The position numbers were made by a program, and so were the translations under genes. The notes beneath the pieces were generated by a model. The model made no database searches and was not told the DNA's origin. It saw only the letters and a list, made by a program, of their open reading frames with translations. Below are positions 44,296 through 56,430 of a stretch of DNA of 64,000 bases, in pieces (position 1 is the first letter of the stretch; each line of letters opens with the position of its first letter). The DNA is from Sepiola atlantica (Eukaryota > Mollusca > Cephalopoda > Sepiida > Sepiolidae), in assembly GCA_963556195.1 (NCBI GenBank), contig OY744521.1:134489132-134553131 (forward strand). The letters are read 5' to 3'.

Positions 44296-44488
44296 GTTCC
44301 TTGTCTCCCCACTATGGCAACGTTAGATACAAGGTCTGTTTTTAATGTGGTGAAAATCCAGCTCACTCAAAAAAAAAAGCACTCTGGATTACATCGGTCT
44401 AGAGAGACGTCTTCTTTACTGACCGAGGGCAGAATAGCTTAAGTGCAGCATCAGAATAGATACTACACTGTGTTCATAGACAAAAAAG
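44296..44488 (-). mobile_element. U2-headed SINE, family B (minus strand)
   Basis: The plus strand reads CCTTGTCTCCCCACTATGGC, AAAAGCACTCTGGATTACAT, CTTTACTGACCGAGGGCAGA and the hairpin region AAGTGCAGCATCAGAATAGA then TACTACACT. The outermost U2 bases are decayed. Confidence 0.85.
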
Positions 44489-46326
44489 GTTACATTTATA
44501 AAACATGAATTATGACGGGAAAAAATGCTTGTGTATTTTTGGTTGTGCATAATTATTTCGGGTTATAATTTTTAGTTGGCGAATTAATAACTAAAGGATC
44601 GAATTTGCTCTCTCAACTGCCCTAATCTCATACCGAGGCTTCCACGGACTACCGCGTCATTATGTCGACAAATACCTAGCGAGCAGCTGAAGTCTTCGTT
44701 GGTGGATTGCCTAATTGTGTTGAAGTATCTGTTCGTGTATAATCTCTTTCACTTATAAAAGATCCAATCGTAACCCTACTTTTATTTTACCCATTCTGGG
44801 GTAGATATCCCGTCTTTTTCCTCTTCGATGCATGTCTAAATTACGAACGAGGGGGACCAGAATCGCACGATTAATAAATTAACGGGCGCTGCGATTCATC
44901 CATGTTCTTTTTTACAAAGGCCACGGTTCAACTTGTATTGGCTGAGAACCACGACAATAAGGATATTCCTATTTTCTATGAAATCTGAAAAAATATTGTG
45001 TTCGTATTCTGTCCTCACTTCCCCTCCAACCCCCAAAATATTACCAAACATCTACAATAAAATAAAAAGTATGATTGTTTGTAAAATCTCCCATAAACGA
45101 CTGTGAGATATATATATGTATATATATATATATATATAAATTAGGTTTCAATTTAGTTCTGTTACACATTTTTTTTTACTGCGCTTTGTTCATGTTAGAA
45201 GTCCATCATTTAAATTCGTCCACTTGCTTATCAGAAATACGATGTGACTGGAGATCGTCTACGAGACACAAGCTAATCTTGCATATTTTTGCTTAAAATA
45301 AACGAGGTATGTCACACATTGTTTTTATAACAGGTTGTTAGTAATGGCTCCGACATATGTCAACTTATCTATCTAATCGCTATTGTATAGTGATTTTGAG
45401 CTTCGTCAGTTGTTGTTCGTGTTAGCACCGGAGTTATTCAGTCAATAAATGCGGACTGTATAAGCTATTTATACTGCTCCAATGTCTAATTCTAAAATAG
45501 GTAAACTCGAAAATTATGCAAATGATCTTGACATTGCAAATTGGGTAATTTTTAATTTCAATTTATTTTTACCACAATAAACGATAAGGATTATCGCTTC
45601 GTTGAAGGGAACTTTCTCGAATTAGCTTCATTAAATCACTTAACCTCCTTTTCTCGAGCCAGAAAGGCTCCATTAAAATCCTATTAGGGAAAAGCCATGA
45701 CATCTTGACTCCGACGACTTTTATGTTAATTACTGCCACGAAAGAAACATTCTCTGTATGAAAAATATCTGATTGGTATCTTTCTAATATGCTGAGACTG
45801 AACTTTCCCCTGAATGTTTGCTCCGTAGTTGAAATAGTTGCATTTCATTATCATCGGGGAGAGTGTTAGTCGATGCAGCTGATTGATCGAGCGAGATCAC
45901 GTGATAGAGAAGAGTATTTTATTTTTAAAAGGCGTCGGCGAAAGAGCTTAAGCATACAAGACACCATGTAGGCCGTTCTTCACCATGGCCACCTCAAAAA
46001 CGAAAATAATAAATCTTAGGAACGTATTATGCAACCAACCAACCGGCCGGTAATTGCGTTAGTAAATCAATGAATATTTTAAATATTCTACATCGTGCGT
46101 AGTCATCAACCCACCCATACGCAGATTCAAGCAACTACAAAGATATTATTGTAGACATGACACGGTTTACTCGTAGGATATTAAATAATGCTGTGTTTTA
46201 TTTATGTATGTTTGTTAAAGAGAGATCCCTTGATGTAATGGATAATAAATAATTAGGTGCAAGCGATAACACAAACGTGATAAAACAATTTTTAGAAAAT
46301 GTATACGAATAATGGTGCTTATTTAT
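44489..46326. other. Non-coding, with a (TA)n microsatellite at 45108-45138
   Basis: No gene is recognised. The frame at 45075-45296 starts in the microsatellite and has no domain. Confidence 0.42.
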
Positions 46327-46404
46327 ATTAGGACCAACGCTAACTTTGACCCCGTCGTTAAGGTTAGGGTTAAGGTTATGGTCAAAGCTAGCGTGGGTCC
46401 TAAT
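46327..46404. mobile_element. Short foldback element with 25-bp arms and TTAGGGTT core
   Basis: The left arm ATTAGGACCAACGCTAACTT then TGACC (46327-46351) is the reverse complement of the right arm (46380-46404) except at two positions. The 28-base loop contains GGTTAGGGTTAAGG. At 78 bp it is either a very small MITE or an inverted duplication. Confidence 0.75.
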
Positions 46405-47479
46405 CTAACAAATTACCCGAATAATTTATATCAAATTATGGAATACTAGCTGAGATACACTTTCAAAACGGGTTCATCATAATAAGTCATACTTGATCAT
46501 TTATACGTGAAATTATTTCATAGCAGATGTGCTGTAATTAAAAGTGAAAATAGAATAGTCTTAAATTTGGAGTACATCCCCCCCCCCCATTAAAATGATC
46601 CAAATGCCCTTAAACTTTCCAAATTTGCATAATGTAGTTACATTTAGGTTTATGTATAATTTACAAATTAACTTATTTCAAACACGTTGGCGATACGTTC
46701 TCGACAATCAGTCCGGTAAATATCACGTTCCTATGTCTAATAGTTAGTCGACACGCAGATACTCAGCTCTCATAATACATTTCATCTTGACAAACTATAC
46801 GTTTCTTGTACGGAATTGATTCTCGTACTCCTGTAATTTGGAAAGACATACACCCACTTTGACCTGGGTGATAGATATATTGATAAAAGGTCTCATCACT
46901 AGCATGTCACGATGTGTCACTAACAGGAAGTTATGAATAACTACATGAAAGCTGTTAAAATGCGTAAATAACATTTTGGACAAATCACAATATTATTTTT
47001 CGTCGTAAAGAAAATCGTTTGCACCATTAACTCTAAAAGAATCCCGGTTATTTGGGTGTTGGTAATTACGTGGATTACTTTACATACATTGGAAGCAGCT
47101 CTACGGAGTTCAACTCGTACTATATCTAGTCGGTGTTATTTGCGCATCAATCTTCTCGTTAAAAGTATAAACTTGTAAATTCCTCGCGACTTTTAGTAAA
47201 AATAGAAACTCGCTTTCAACTCATATACAATGCCTAGTTTTTGTTTTTCATGAAATACCCCCAAAAGAGGTCGCTATGTCGTTAAAATGGGAAACCACAT
47301 GTTCGGACGTTTTTTGCATCGGCGAACAAGAACGCTGGGATTCTGTTTCTGTATGGAAATCTTTAAGTAATTTAATCCACTTTTTTTTTTCTCGAATTAT
47401 GTAACAAAAGAATAGCGAGGCATTATTTAGTCTCTTTCAACATTACTGGCGTATCTTTCAATTGTTTTTTTCTGTCGTT
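46405..47479. other. Non-coding, nothing recognised
   Basis: AT-rich, with a C10 run near 46579-46588. Confidence 0.4.
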
Positions 47480-47715
47480 TGGCGCGTCACGTTTCAATTG
47501 TGAATAGCAATGCCATTGTTATGTCACGCATAAGTTATACATCGCATTTTTCGATGCTCGATTGTTATGTCATGCTTAGGTTTGAACTACATTTTCAGCG
47601 CTAAACTTGCAAATTGAATGGGCGCATGTTAAGAACACCCGTTCTTTTTTCTTATTCTATTCGTTATAACAAAGGTTGACCCAACAACCTTTTGATTAGT
47701 GTCGTATTCAGAATT
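47480..47715 (+). repeat. Dispersed repeat family L copy
   Basis: AATAGCAATGCCATTGTTAT and AAATTGAATGGGCGCATGTT then AAGAAC match the left-end copy at 1600-1660. GTGTCGTATTCAGAATTCTC resembles TAGTGTCACCTGG...TTCTGAATC at 1710. Confidence 0.55.
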
Positions 47716-47800
47716 CTCAAATGCACAAATCTTACATTCTAAAGGCCCAGATTCTTTTGCGTTCTAATTATTCCAATTGTTCGACTGAATCCATTATGAC

Positions 47801-47801
<1 letters not shown>

Positions 47802-47843
<42 letters not shown>
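47802..47843. repeat. (TAA)n microsatellite
   Basis: About 14 repeats of AAT/TAA, giving the poly-Ile run in the plus-strand frame here. Confidence 0.95.
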
Positions 47844-47844
<1 letters not shown>

Positions 47845-48119
47845 TAATTGTTTCCACCACGAAAATGGTGGGAGGTGCAGTCTTTCGTTTTCTACACGTC
47901 CGTTATTATTTAATTTCTGTACATAATTTTTTTTCCGACAAAAAAAAAGAAGGAATGTTTCGCAATATTGTCCGACAAAATTCCTTTCACATTTGTCGCT
48001 AACAGCTGTTGTGAAAATGGTATTCAGAGATAAATTGAAGGGGAAAATGTTTTCTTAATAAACTGATTAATTAGCAATTGTCTGCTCATCAGAGACAATA
48101 CCTTTCCTCTCACCTCCAT

Positions 48120-48330
48120 CAAAAGTCTCGTCCGTTAGGCGGTGTGTCATGTTTAAGTCTGAAATAGCATTCCATCGTTAATGCGCATATTAAATTGATG
48201 TATTTTATTATAGATGCATCCAGGCATGTCTACAAGTGTAGCACTATGGATATCAATTATTTGAGCCCGGCTGGTCATCAAGACGACGTCTCATCACAAA
48301 GACAGTTTAGTTGGTTTGATAACACGTCGC
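48120..48330 (+). repeat. Dispersed repeat family L copy
   Basis: CGTCCGTTAGGCGGTGTGTC, GTCTGAAATAGCATTCCATC then GTTAATGCGCAT, and GATGCATCCAGGCATGTCTA then CAAG match the words at 1380-1480 and 1580-1640. Confidence 0.6.
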
Positions 48331-48389
48331 AGCAATTAGTTTCCCTCCCCTTTTCTCTCGTTATAGACGTGTTTGGTTATTAATAAAAT

Positions 48390-48500
48390 ACAAACATATT
48401 GCTGCCAAGTTGCCCTTATAAATCTGGTCTCTATCTGTAGCCTTTGAGCATCAGTGACAATATGCCTTGTTTGGGGCGAATAAAAGTTTATAAAAAAGAA
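48390..48500 (+). mobile_element. Non-LTR retrotransposon 3' UTR fragment (family E)
   Basis: AAGTTGCCCTTATAAATCTG, GTAGCCTTTGAGCATCAGTG then ACAATATGCCTTGTTTGGGG and CGAATAAAAGTTTATAAAA match the last 100 bases of the other family E copies. It ends in an A-rich tail. Confidence 0.72.
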
Positions 48501-48889
48501 TTAATTTAGTGTTTAACAATATTTTATTTTAATTTGTTCTTTACAGTATACGCATATAATCCCCCTCAACCTATCCCTCAGAGGTTGGGAAGCAGCTATT
48601 CAAAGATCTAACCCCTCTCTCTGCTGATAGAGTAAAAAAAATCAGGATTTAATCGGTTTATTCACCACGTCTTACTAGTGACTTTCTGTGTTGCGTAACA
48701 ACCTGGACACGAAGTTCTAACTCTAATTCTAATGGAAAATTCCACTCTCTACTTAATTTGAACCCTACGTTAAAATGTCGGATTCTGGCCTTATTTTTAC
48801 CCATCCGCATCAACATATTGCTGCATAAAGGATTTTTAAATAACATTGTTAAATACGTTCACGAATTTTCAGAAGAGCTTTTGTCAGTT

Positions 48890-49000
48890 TATCCCAACTT
48901 GAGTATTAATATTTTTTATCATTTAACGCGTAAATTGAATGGACGCATCGGAAGAATCTGCGTTCCTGTTTGTTTAATTCTAGTTCAACCATTTCTTCTT
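48890..49000 (+). repeat. Dispersed repeat family L fragment
   Basis: ATTTAACGCGTAAATTGAAT then GGACGCATCGGAAGAA matches the GTTAATCGCGTAGATTGAAT then AGACGCATGTTAGGAA word at 1625. Confidence 0.5.
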
Positions 49001-49489
49001 GGGGAAACTGATTTTTGAATTTCCGAATTCCACAAATAAAGGAATTTTTGCAAAACTGTATTCAGAAGATCGATATTTTAGACTTTGTAATCTTTTATTT
49101 CTTTTTTAGGACATTCCATATATGTTTGAAATCTGTAAACTTCACTTCTTAGATGTAAGGTTGAGAAAAATCAAGTTTGGAGATACAGTCTGAGCTCAGT
49201 CTACAAAACCTTATTTTTCTACTGCTCCTTTTTACATATAAAAATTGCTCATTAAAGCGATTAAAAAAGAAAATCAGTGAATGTTTACAATAGTAATACG
49301 AGTGGCCTTCTTTGGTAAAAATAACAGAAAATATCCTGCTAGTGTTCGCATTATAACATCTGAATCTGTGAAGTTAAATAAGGAAAAGTATCAAACTGGG
49401 AAGTTTAATGAAAAGGAAATTAAAAACAATACGTGTAAGTCTGTATATAAAGTTACAACTGTTCATTATGGGAATAGATTCGAAGGCGG
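49001..49489. other. Non-coding, nothing recognised
   Basis: AT-rich. The 109-codon frame at 49281-49610 runs into family G and a TA microsatellite and shows no domain. Confidence 0.4.
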
Positions 49490-49640
49490 GGAGTGTCTGA
49501 CTTGCTATTTTTTTCTCTATTACCCTAAATATTTGAAATGGGTTCGCCCGGCAGTTTTTACTGGCTTACTTTTATATGACGGGATATATATATATATATA
49601 TATATATTAGCTGATCATTCAAGAGTGGAGGATATATAAA
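49490..49640 (+). repeat. Dispersed repeat family G, 3' part, with inserted (TA)n
   Basis: GACTTGCTATTTTTTTCTCT, ATGGGTTCGCCCGGCAGTTT then TTACTGGCTTACTTTTATAT then GACGG match 7530-7625. A TA microsatellite (49583-49608) interrupts before AGAGTGGAGGATAT. Confidence 0.65.
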
Positions 49641-50519
49641 AAATGGAATTGATGTTAACTTGTTTAGATCGAATTTTCAATAAGCCTCTGAAAATGTAAT
49701 ACTCCATCAATTTTGCTTGTTTTCCTCACACTCACAAGAACATTGAGAAGGGGACAGGCAAACGTCTAAACTTATTTTTTTGTAATCTCGGTGTATCTAT
49801 AATATATGTACAAGATAAATGAGCATTTTCGTGGTCGCTTGCTGTTAAGTATAAATAATTGATCATTGTGATCAAGTCAATTTCATTTCGAGTCTGGTGT
49901 ACCTATTTATGTGTTTGAATGAAAATATATTTTTTCTGTTTAACAAATGTGCTTAGAGTTTCATTGCTTAATTGATTTTTAGAAGAATCTAACATTTCTC
50001 TGTATTATTGACGAAACGAGTACTTAATTATACTTATAATACAGTTTCGGATTCAATTATATATAATGGGAACAAAATTAAAGGCGTTTTCATATTAAAT
50101 TTTTAACTCCACCCACGAAAGTAAAAGGTTTCCAATGGCATTTTCTTGTTTATCCCATTTTTCTGTATTGTGAATGCTGTATCTCAATGGTAAACTATTA
50201 GTATTTTAGAAAGAGATTATGAATGAAGATCACCAAAGTGAAACATAAAAAGTTAATTTGTTTTAACTTTGAATTTTGCAATTCTTACTTGGAAATTTAC
50301 GGAATCCGATTTTAGTTGAGATTCTGTATTTTACGAGGCAGAATGTCGTCATCATCAATAGTCAGGAAATGAAAAACGATTAAAATCTTCAAAGTTTTTT
50401 TTCCAGCCAGCAATTCTAAATTCTACTTAGGAAGGAATAATTTTATTAAATTAACTTTTAAGGGCTTTCCAGATATTGCCGTTCTCTGTCTGTCGTTCTA
50501 TACTTCTGTCTTTCCTTAT
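49641..50519. other. Non-coding, nothing recognised
   Basis: AT-rich, with no frame or matched repeat. Confidence 0.4.
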
Positions 50520-51672
50520 TTTTCTGTCCTTTTCTCTTGCCTCTGTTCACTTGCCTCTCGCCTCTGTTCACTTGCCTCTCGCCTCTGTTCACTTGCCTCT
50601 CGTCTCTGTTCACTTGCCTCTCGTCTCTGTTCACTTGCCTCTCGTCTCTGTTCACTCGTCTCTCGTCTCTTTTCTCTCGTCTCTTTTCTCTCGTCTCTTT
50701 TCTCTCGTGTCTCGTCTCTCGTGTCTCGTCTCTCGTGTCTCGTCTCTCGTGTCTCGTCTCTTTTCTCTCGTCTCTTTTCTCTCGTCTCTTTTCTCGTCTC
50801 TCGTCTCTTTTCTCGTCTCTCGTCTCTTTTCTCGTCTCTCTTCTCTCGTCTCTTTTCTCTCGTCTCTCGTCTCTTTTCTCTCGTCTCGTCTCTTTTCTCT
50901 CGTCTCTCGTCTCTTTTCTCTCGTCTCTCGTCTCTTTTCTCTCGTCTCTCGTCTCTTTTCTCTCGTCTCTCGTCTCTTTTCTCTCGTCTCTCGTCTCTTT
51001 TCACTCGTCTCTTTTCTCTCGTCTCTCGTCTCTTTTCTCTCGTCTCTCGTCTCTTTTCTCTCGTCTCTCGTCTCTTTTCTCTCGTCTCTCGTCTCTTTTC
51101 ACTCGTCTCTTTTCACTCGTCTCTCGTCTCTTTTCACTCGTCTCTTTTCACTCGTCTCTTTTCACTCGTCTCTTTTCACTCGTCTCTTTTCACTCGTCTC
51201 TTTTCACTCGTCTCTTTTCACTCGTCTCTTTTCACTCGTCTCTTTTCACTCGTCTCTCGTCTCTTTTCACTCGTCTCTTCTCACTCGTTACTCGTCTCTT
51301 TTCACTCGTCTCTTCTCACTCGTCTCTCGTCTCTTTTCACTCCTCTTTTCACTCGTCTCTCGTCTCTTTTCACTCGTCTCTTCTCACTCGTCTCTCGTCT
51401 CTTTTCACTCGTCTCTTCTCACTCGTCTCTCGTCTCTTTTCACTCGTCTCTCGTCTCTTTTCACTCGTCTCTTTTCACTCGTCTCTCGTCTCTTTTCACT
51501 CGTCTCTTTTCACTCGTCTCTCGTCTCTTTTCACTCGTCACTCGCCTCTCGTCTCTTTTCACTCGTCACTCGTCACTCGCCTCTCGTCTCTCGTCTCTTT
51601 TCACTCGTCACTCGCCTCTCGTCTCTGTTCACTCGTCTCTCGTCACATCTCTTTTCACGTCTCTTTTCTCTG
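50520..51672. repeat. CT-rich minisatellite (TCTCGTCTCTTTTC units)
   Basis: About 1.15 kb. It starts with about six 21-bp units CCTCTGTTCACTTGCCTCTCG (50540-50660). It then becomes mixtures of CTCGTCTCTTTTCTCTCGT and CACTCGTCTCTTTT (15-bp units). The plus strand is nearly all pyrimidine. The 466-codon plus frame and the Arg/Glu/Lys minus frames are repeat artefacts and should not be annotated as proteins. Confidence 0.95.
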
Positions 51673-51674
51673 CT

Positions 51675-51793
51675 TATATATATATATATATATGCGGATA
51701 ACATGCTTATATATAGAAGGATAACATATACCCGATATATTCTTTGTCTGAAAACCTTGGTATTTTCTGCTCTGTACATCGGGTATATGTTAT
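51675..51793. repeat. (TA)n plus a 16-bp perfect inverted repeat
   Basis: A TA run lies at 51676-51693. ATAACATATACCCGAT at 51721-51736 is then the exact reverse complement of ATCGGGTATATGTTAT at 51778-51793, with a 41-base loop. It could be a hairpin, or the remnant of a small foldback element bordering the minisatellite. Confidence 0.8.
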
Positions 51794-53675
51794 CGTTCTC
51801 CCTTCTGTATCGCTATGTGAACCCTCTTGCTATCCTTATTCGTGACCGTCTCTCTCTTTTCACTCCGTACAGTTGACAGGACAATTTTTTCACATCTTAT
51901 CTAAATGTTTTTTCTCTTTCCGATAAAAAGAAAGCTTTATTTTATCAGAAAAGAAAACCCGAGGGTAAAGCAATTTATTTGTAGATTGCAAAATGTTTAT
52001 TGCCCACAAACTCTGTTAATTGAAAATAGAAAGGATTATGCCTCCTTCCTAATCTAATCTCTGCCGCTGGTCTTTTGTTCCTGCTTCGGTTCAGGCCAGG
52101 GTCGGTTGGCGGTGTGTTAGCCAGATTAGCTGTTGTATTAAAGATTTTACGTGCGATTGGATGCTTTCAATGCCGCTGACAATCTGCTCTTCTCTTTAGT
52201 GCACAACATTTGCTAGTAAAACTTCTCAATTATGCTTCGAGTTTAGTTATGGAATAGTCGACAACTTTTAATGTTTAGTTGCTTAGTGGGTTGTGTATTT
52301 CTATTTGCTATAATAAACCATTTTTTATTTGTTTCCTAGTTGAAATACTCCTCCGGTGCTGGGTTAATATGACGCACTGGATACCTTTTTAAAAAGTGTT
52401 AAAAATATGTACTAAATGATGAGCGAAAAAAATAATCCAAAGCGATTTGGAGAGTAGAAAACCATCGTTAAACTGAAAACTCTTAATGGCTGGTAGAGGA
52501 ATGTTGATTAGGGTGTGTTTAATTTTGAAAAACGTAAAAAAAACATATGGACAGTTTCAGTAAATTATCCAAGCATCTTCGGCTCATATATTAAACAAGT
52601 TCTAAGTATTTAAAAATAAATAGTTGTGTGCAAGTGATCTCAGAAATGTTGCAAACTGCTTTCTCTGTTTGATACGGAACACTCGTTCTCTCATATACAG
52701 GTCATGTATAAAATCACTGAATTATCTATATATCACCTCAGGTGTTGTTAGGACCCCTTCCTGCCATTTATTTAATATCTCTTTTCCCTGCCTAAATGTC
52801 ATGGGTATATATGAAGCCTACACCTTTCAGTTTTAAACTTTCAGATTTTTTTGCTAAATTGCAGTGTTCTATATAAACACTGTTTAACTCTAACTTCTTA
52901 AATGTTGTTTCTATCAAAATATTAGATTTAATAATTTTGTTCTTTCCGTGATTTAATACTTGTTTCCTTCCGTAAGAAATGTCCATATCATCTTACAATA
53001 GGTGACTGAAATCGTAGACATTTTTGGAAGCAGCAGGGGCAATGAATGTTTTAGTACCGACTTTTGATTGGGGAAAAGGCTCTAATCAGCAGTTAATTTC
53101 AACCAATCAAAACTCCAGAAATATTCAATGCCGAAATCTCGCGTGTATCATAAAACCCAAACACAGCGTTTCTCTTTCTGTGTCTCATGTATTTTTCCAT
53201 ACGCGACGCACGTCGCTACGTTTTCAGAAGCTAACCTCGACATCTGGCCGAAGATTATCGGACTAATAAATACAGCGCTGCATATACAGACTGTTAATGG
53301 AACACTATCGCACACATGTTAGTACATACTCTATCTCACTAGCAAAACAGACACACTTAGGCACAACTTCATGCATATCCCATTCAAACACGTAAATGCA
53401 CACGGCGTCAGTCGAAATAAACATGTATACTCAATTTCTACTTACAGACCACACAAATCTTCTTTCACAAAAACGTTCTTGGGATTCTGAACTTTGGTCT
53501 TCTACGGACTTTTTATATTGTCTTGGGTTGTGAATAAATGATCTATTTTGTATAGATAAGCACTGTTATTTCTTTTTTGGGGATAATGTCCTATCTTCAA
53601 CAACTTTATTAACGTATAACTGTCTAGATTATATAAACATGGAGCTGTTTCACCTTTAGCCAACCTCCACAGAAG

Positions 53676-53679
<4 letters not shown>
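51794..53679. other. Non-coding, nothing recognised
   Basis: About 1.9 kb. Short frames at 52624, 53024 and 53128 have no domain. Confidence 0.4.

Positions 53680-53704
<25 letters not shown>
53680..53704. repeat. (TA)n microsatellite
   Basis: A pure TA run of about 25 bases. Confidence 0.95.
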
Positions 53705-53706
<2 letters not shown>

Positions 53707-54468
53707 TACTGTATTCATTTTTTATACTGTTAACCTTAATTTCTTGTTTATATTCTCTATACATTGCTTCATACACAAGACTAAAAATAGCAAGTTCTAG
53801 ACTACGACAACCCTTACTACATCCACATCTTGTATACGTGTAAGTAACCTTACTATTGACCCTGGAGGATGAGGACTTATTTAAAAATCCGGCGACCCCT
53901 CCTTTTCGTTTATCCACTCTTCTTTTTCCTTTCTCTGCTTCGTCTACATTTTTAACTCTTTACAATACACATACGAGATCGAGATAGCCTCGTTTCCTAG
54001 TCCGTCCGCTTGACTGGTTCTCCCCCTTTTCTCTTTTCCTCCGATTCGTTTACTCTCTACATGTTAACAATAGCATTCCTTCTCCATTCTTCGGAAATAA
54101 TAATCCCCTTACCTTATTAAATAGAAGGCGTTGGGTTCGCACCTGGAACAGCTATAAAAGACGAACATTTTTTTTTTTTGTAAGAAATATTTAAGGTTGG
54201 GTTTCATATTCGCTCTATTGTCAAACAGAGTATTGAATGCGTTGCTGTTGTGTACGATTATAATTAATAACACTGGCTGAATTTTATAGAATTGCTCACA
54301 CTGAAAACTGGACTAAAGTGTCTTTTTGCGTGGGAATATTTGGATCGTTTACTAAATATTCTTTTCCTTTAATTTTTTTTCTAAAGTGTAGTAATACCAG
54401 AAACAACCGAACCCGTCTTTTGTTGAAAGACTTTAAAAATGCATGGGCATTTATAAGGCATATTAACT
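53705..54468. other. Non-coding, nothing recognised
   Basis: Mixed composition, with no recognised gene or repeat. Confidence 0.4.
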
Positions 54469-54553
54469 TTGTCTCTTTCTCTTTGTCTCTTTCTCTCTTT
54501 CTCTTTGTCTCTTTCTCTCTTTCTCTTTGTCTCTTTCTCTCTTTGTCTCTTTC

Positions 54554-54590
<37 letters not shown>

Positions 54591-54737
54591 CTCTTTCTCT
54601 TTGTCTCTCTTTCTCTTTGTCTCTCTTTCTCTTTGTCTCTCTTTCTCTTTGTCTCTCTTTCTCTTTGTCTCTCTTTCTTTGTCTCTCTTTCTTTGTCTCT
54701 CTTTCTCTTTCTCTCTTTCTCTTTCTCTCTCTCTCTT

Positions 54738-54768
<31 letters not shown>

Positions 54769-54936
54769 TTCTCTCTTTCTCTTTTTCTCTCTCTCTTTCT
54801 GTATCTCTTTCTTTTTCTCTCTCGCTCTCTCTTTCTGTATCTCTTTCTTTCTCTCTCTCTCTCTCTTTCTCTTTCTTTTTCTCTCTCTCTCTCTTTATGT
54901 ATCTCTTTCTTTTTTTTCTTTTTTTAATTTTATATA
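54469..54936. repeat. (CTCTTT)n polypyrimidine minisatellite
   Basis: About 470 bases almost wholly C and T on the plus strand, in units of TCTCTTTCTCTTTG and TCTCTTTC. All overlapping long frames on both strands (Ser/Leu/Phe and Arg/Glu/Lys) come from it. Confidence 0.96.
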
Positions 54937-56299
54937 TATGACATACACTATTGTATAGCACGGACTGTTTTTGTTAGTCTTTTTTAATGTTCTCGATCGC
55001 TCGGATAATCCTTCACGTATGTCTGTCTAATTGCCGTATGTAGGCTTCGTATGTGATTTTTTTTTAATTTATTTATTTTTTATTTTTACGAGTTCTTTCG
55101 ACTTACTTTCTCAATCCTCTTCAAGTCGAAAGTAGTCGCCAAAAACTGTTTTAAAAAATGAACAAGAAAACAGTTAGGAGCCTACATCCGACAATTGGAA
55201 ATGAATACGCAAAGGATTATCCGAAATATCGAGAAAATAACACAATACTAATTAAACAAACTCATTCCGCGCTATACAATAACGTATGTCTAAATGAAAA
55301 CATGCTGCCTAAATAAACACATTTATATGGAATTAATGCTTATTATTCAATTAGAACATAGAATTATTTTAACAATAATTAGATTTTTGAGAGGAGTCTA
55401 TTTTATTTTAGTAAACGTCTTTCAGGATCGATGAGACGGATACGACTGACGCATAGATGTTAACATGGTGATCCTCGTTGAGATCCTATTCCCAACCAAC
55501 GTTATATTCAACGCCACATGACTTTTCAGAATTTCTTGAACGTAGACATAAAGAGAAAATATAAGGAAAGATTGGGCGAGAGGCACAGAGAGTGGGATAA
55601 AAAGGCAGACAGCGAAAACATGAACATTGACATACGAACACATATTCGCTTTTATTTATGTATAATCGGGCGCACTTTTGAAGAACTTCCCTTAACCGAG
55701 AATTTAGTATTGAAACAAAATAGGGAAATTAAGTTAGAATTGTTCTTTTTGGCCCGGAGGATTAGCCAGCCTTGAAAATTACATTCGGAGGCTTACCTCT
55801 TATCTCTGCTTAATCACCGTCTACTGGCGCCAACTGGAAATATAAACGCAACTGACTCTGCCATTGGAGAAGGGTGATATTAAAATGAAATCTATCGGTG
55901 TGTGCCTAATTTTATGATTGGCACACGGTGTCAAAAATGTTTACTCGCCTGCTGTGCGAAAGCAAATCTGACAAAAGGGTAGGTTTACAAGTGAGGGGGG
56001 GGCTAGGACTTAGCGACAACTCGTTTAGATACGAAAACGTGAACTTATCTTTTCCCCCTTTCCTCTACAGATTTGATGCTGGCCATCCCTTTTATGAAAT
56101 TGGGATATAGTAAATGGAGGATATATCTCTTGGGAGTATAGCGGACTACTTTTTACCTGACACTCTTAAATTCCGTTTGATATTAGAAGTTGCCTTTTGG
56201 ACATTTTCATTTTTGTGCGTTAGAATAGACATCCTGAAATGTGTCTTATACAAATAGGTCACCGCTTATCCAGACCAACAGCAATTCGAGGATAACAGA
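54937..56299. other. Non-coding, nothing recognised
   Basis: AT-rich, with a G7 run near 55996-56003. Frames at 55422-55775 and 55928-56110 show no domain. Confidence 0.4.
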
Positions 56300-56430
56300 T
56301 AGCAAGATGAGTGGGATTGTCAGTTGAATTATGAAGAATATTATGAAAGGATTGTAAATGATGAATGAAATTAAGTTTGATTACTTATGAGGACGATTTA
56401 TAGCAAGTATTTCTATATATTGAATTTGAA
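56300..56430. repeat. Dispersed repeat family F, copy 2
   Basis: It is the partner of 26945-27080 on the same strand (GGGATTGTCAGTTGAATTAT, AGGATTGTAAATGATGAATG, GCAAGTATT). Confidence 0.6.

Noticed and set aside
50458..51876. 466-, 395- and 326-codon plus frames and Arg/Glu-rich minus frames
   Set aside because: All are translations of the CT minisatellite in different frames. No start context, domain or non-repetitive core is present.
54296..54961. Lys/Glu/Arg-rich minus frame (221 codons) resembling a charged coiled coil
   Set aside because: It comes from the (CTCTTT)n tract and disappears outside it.
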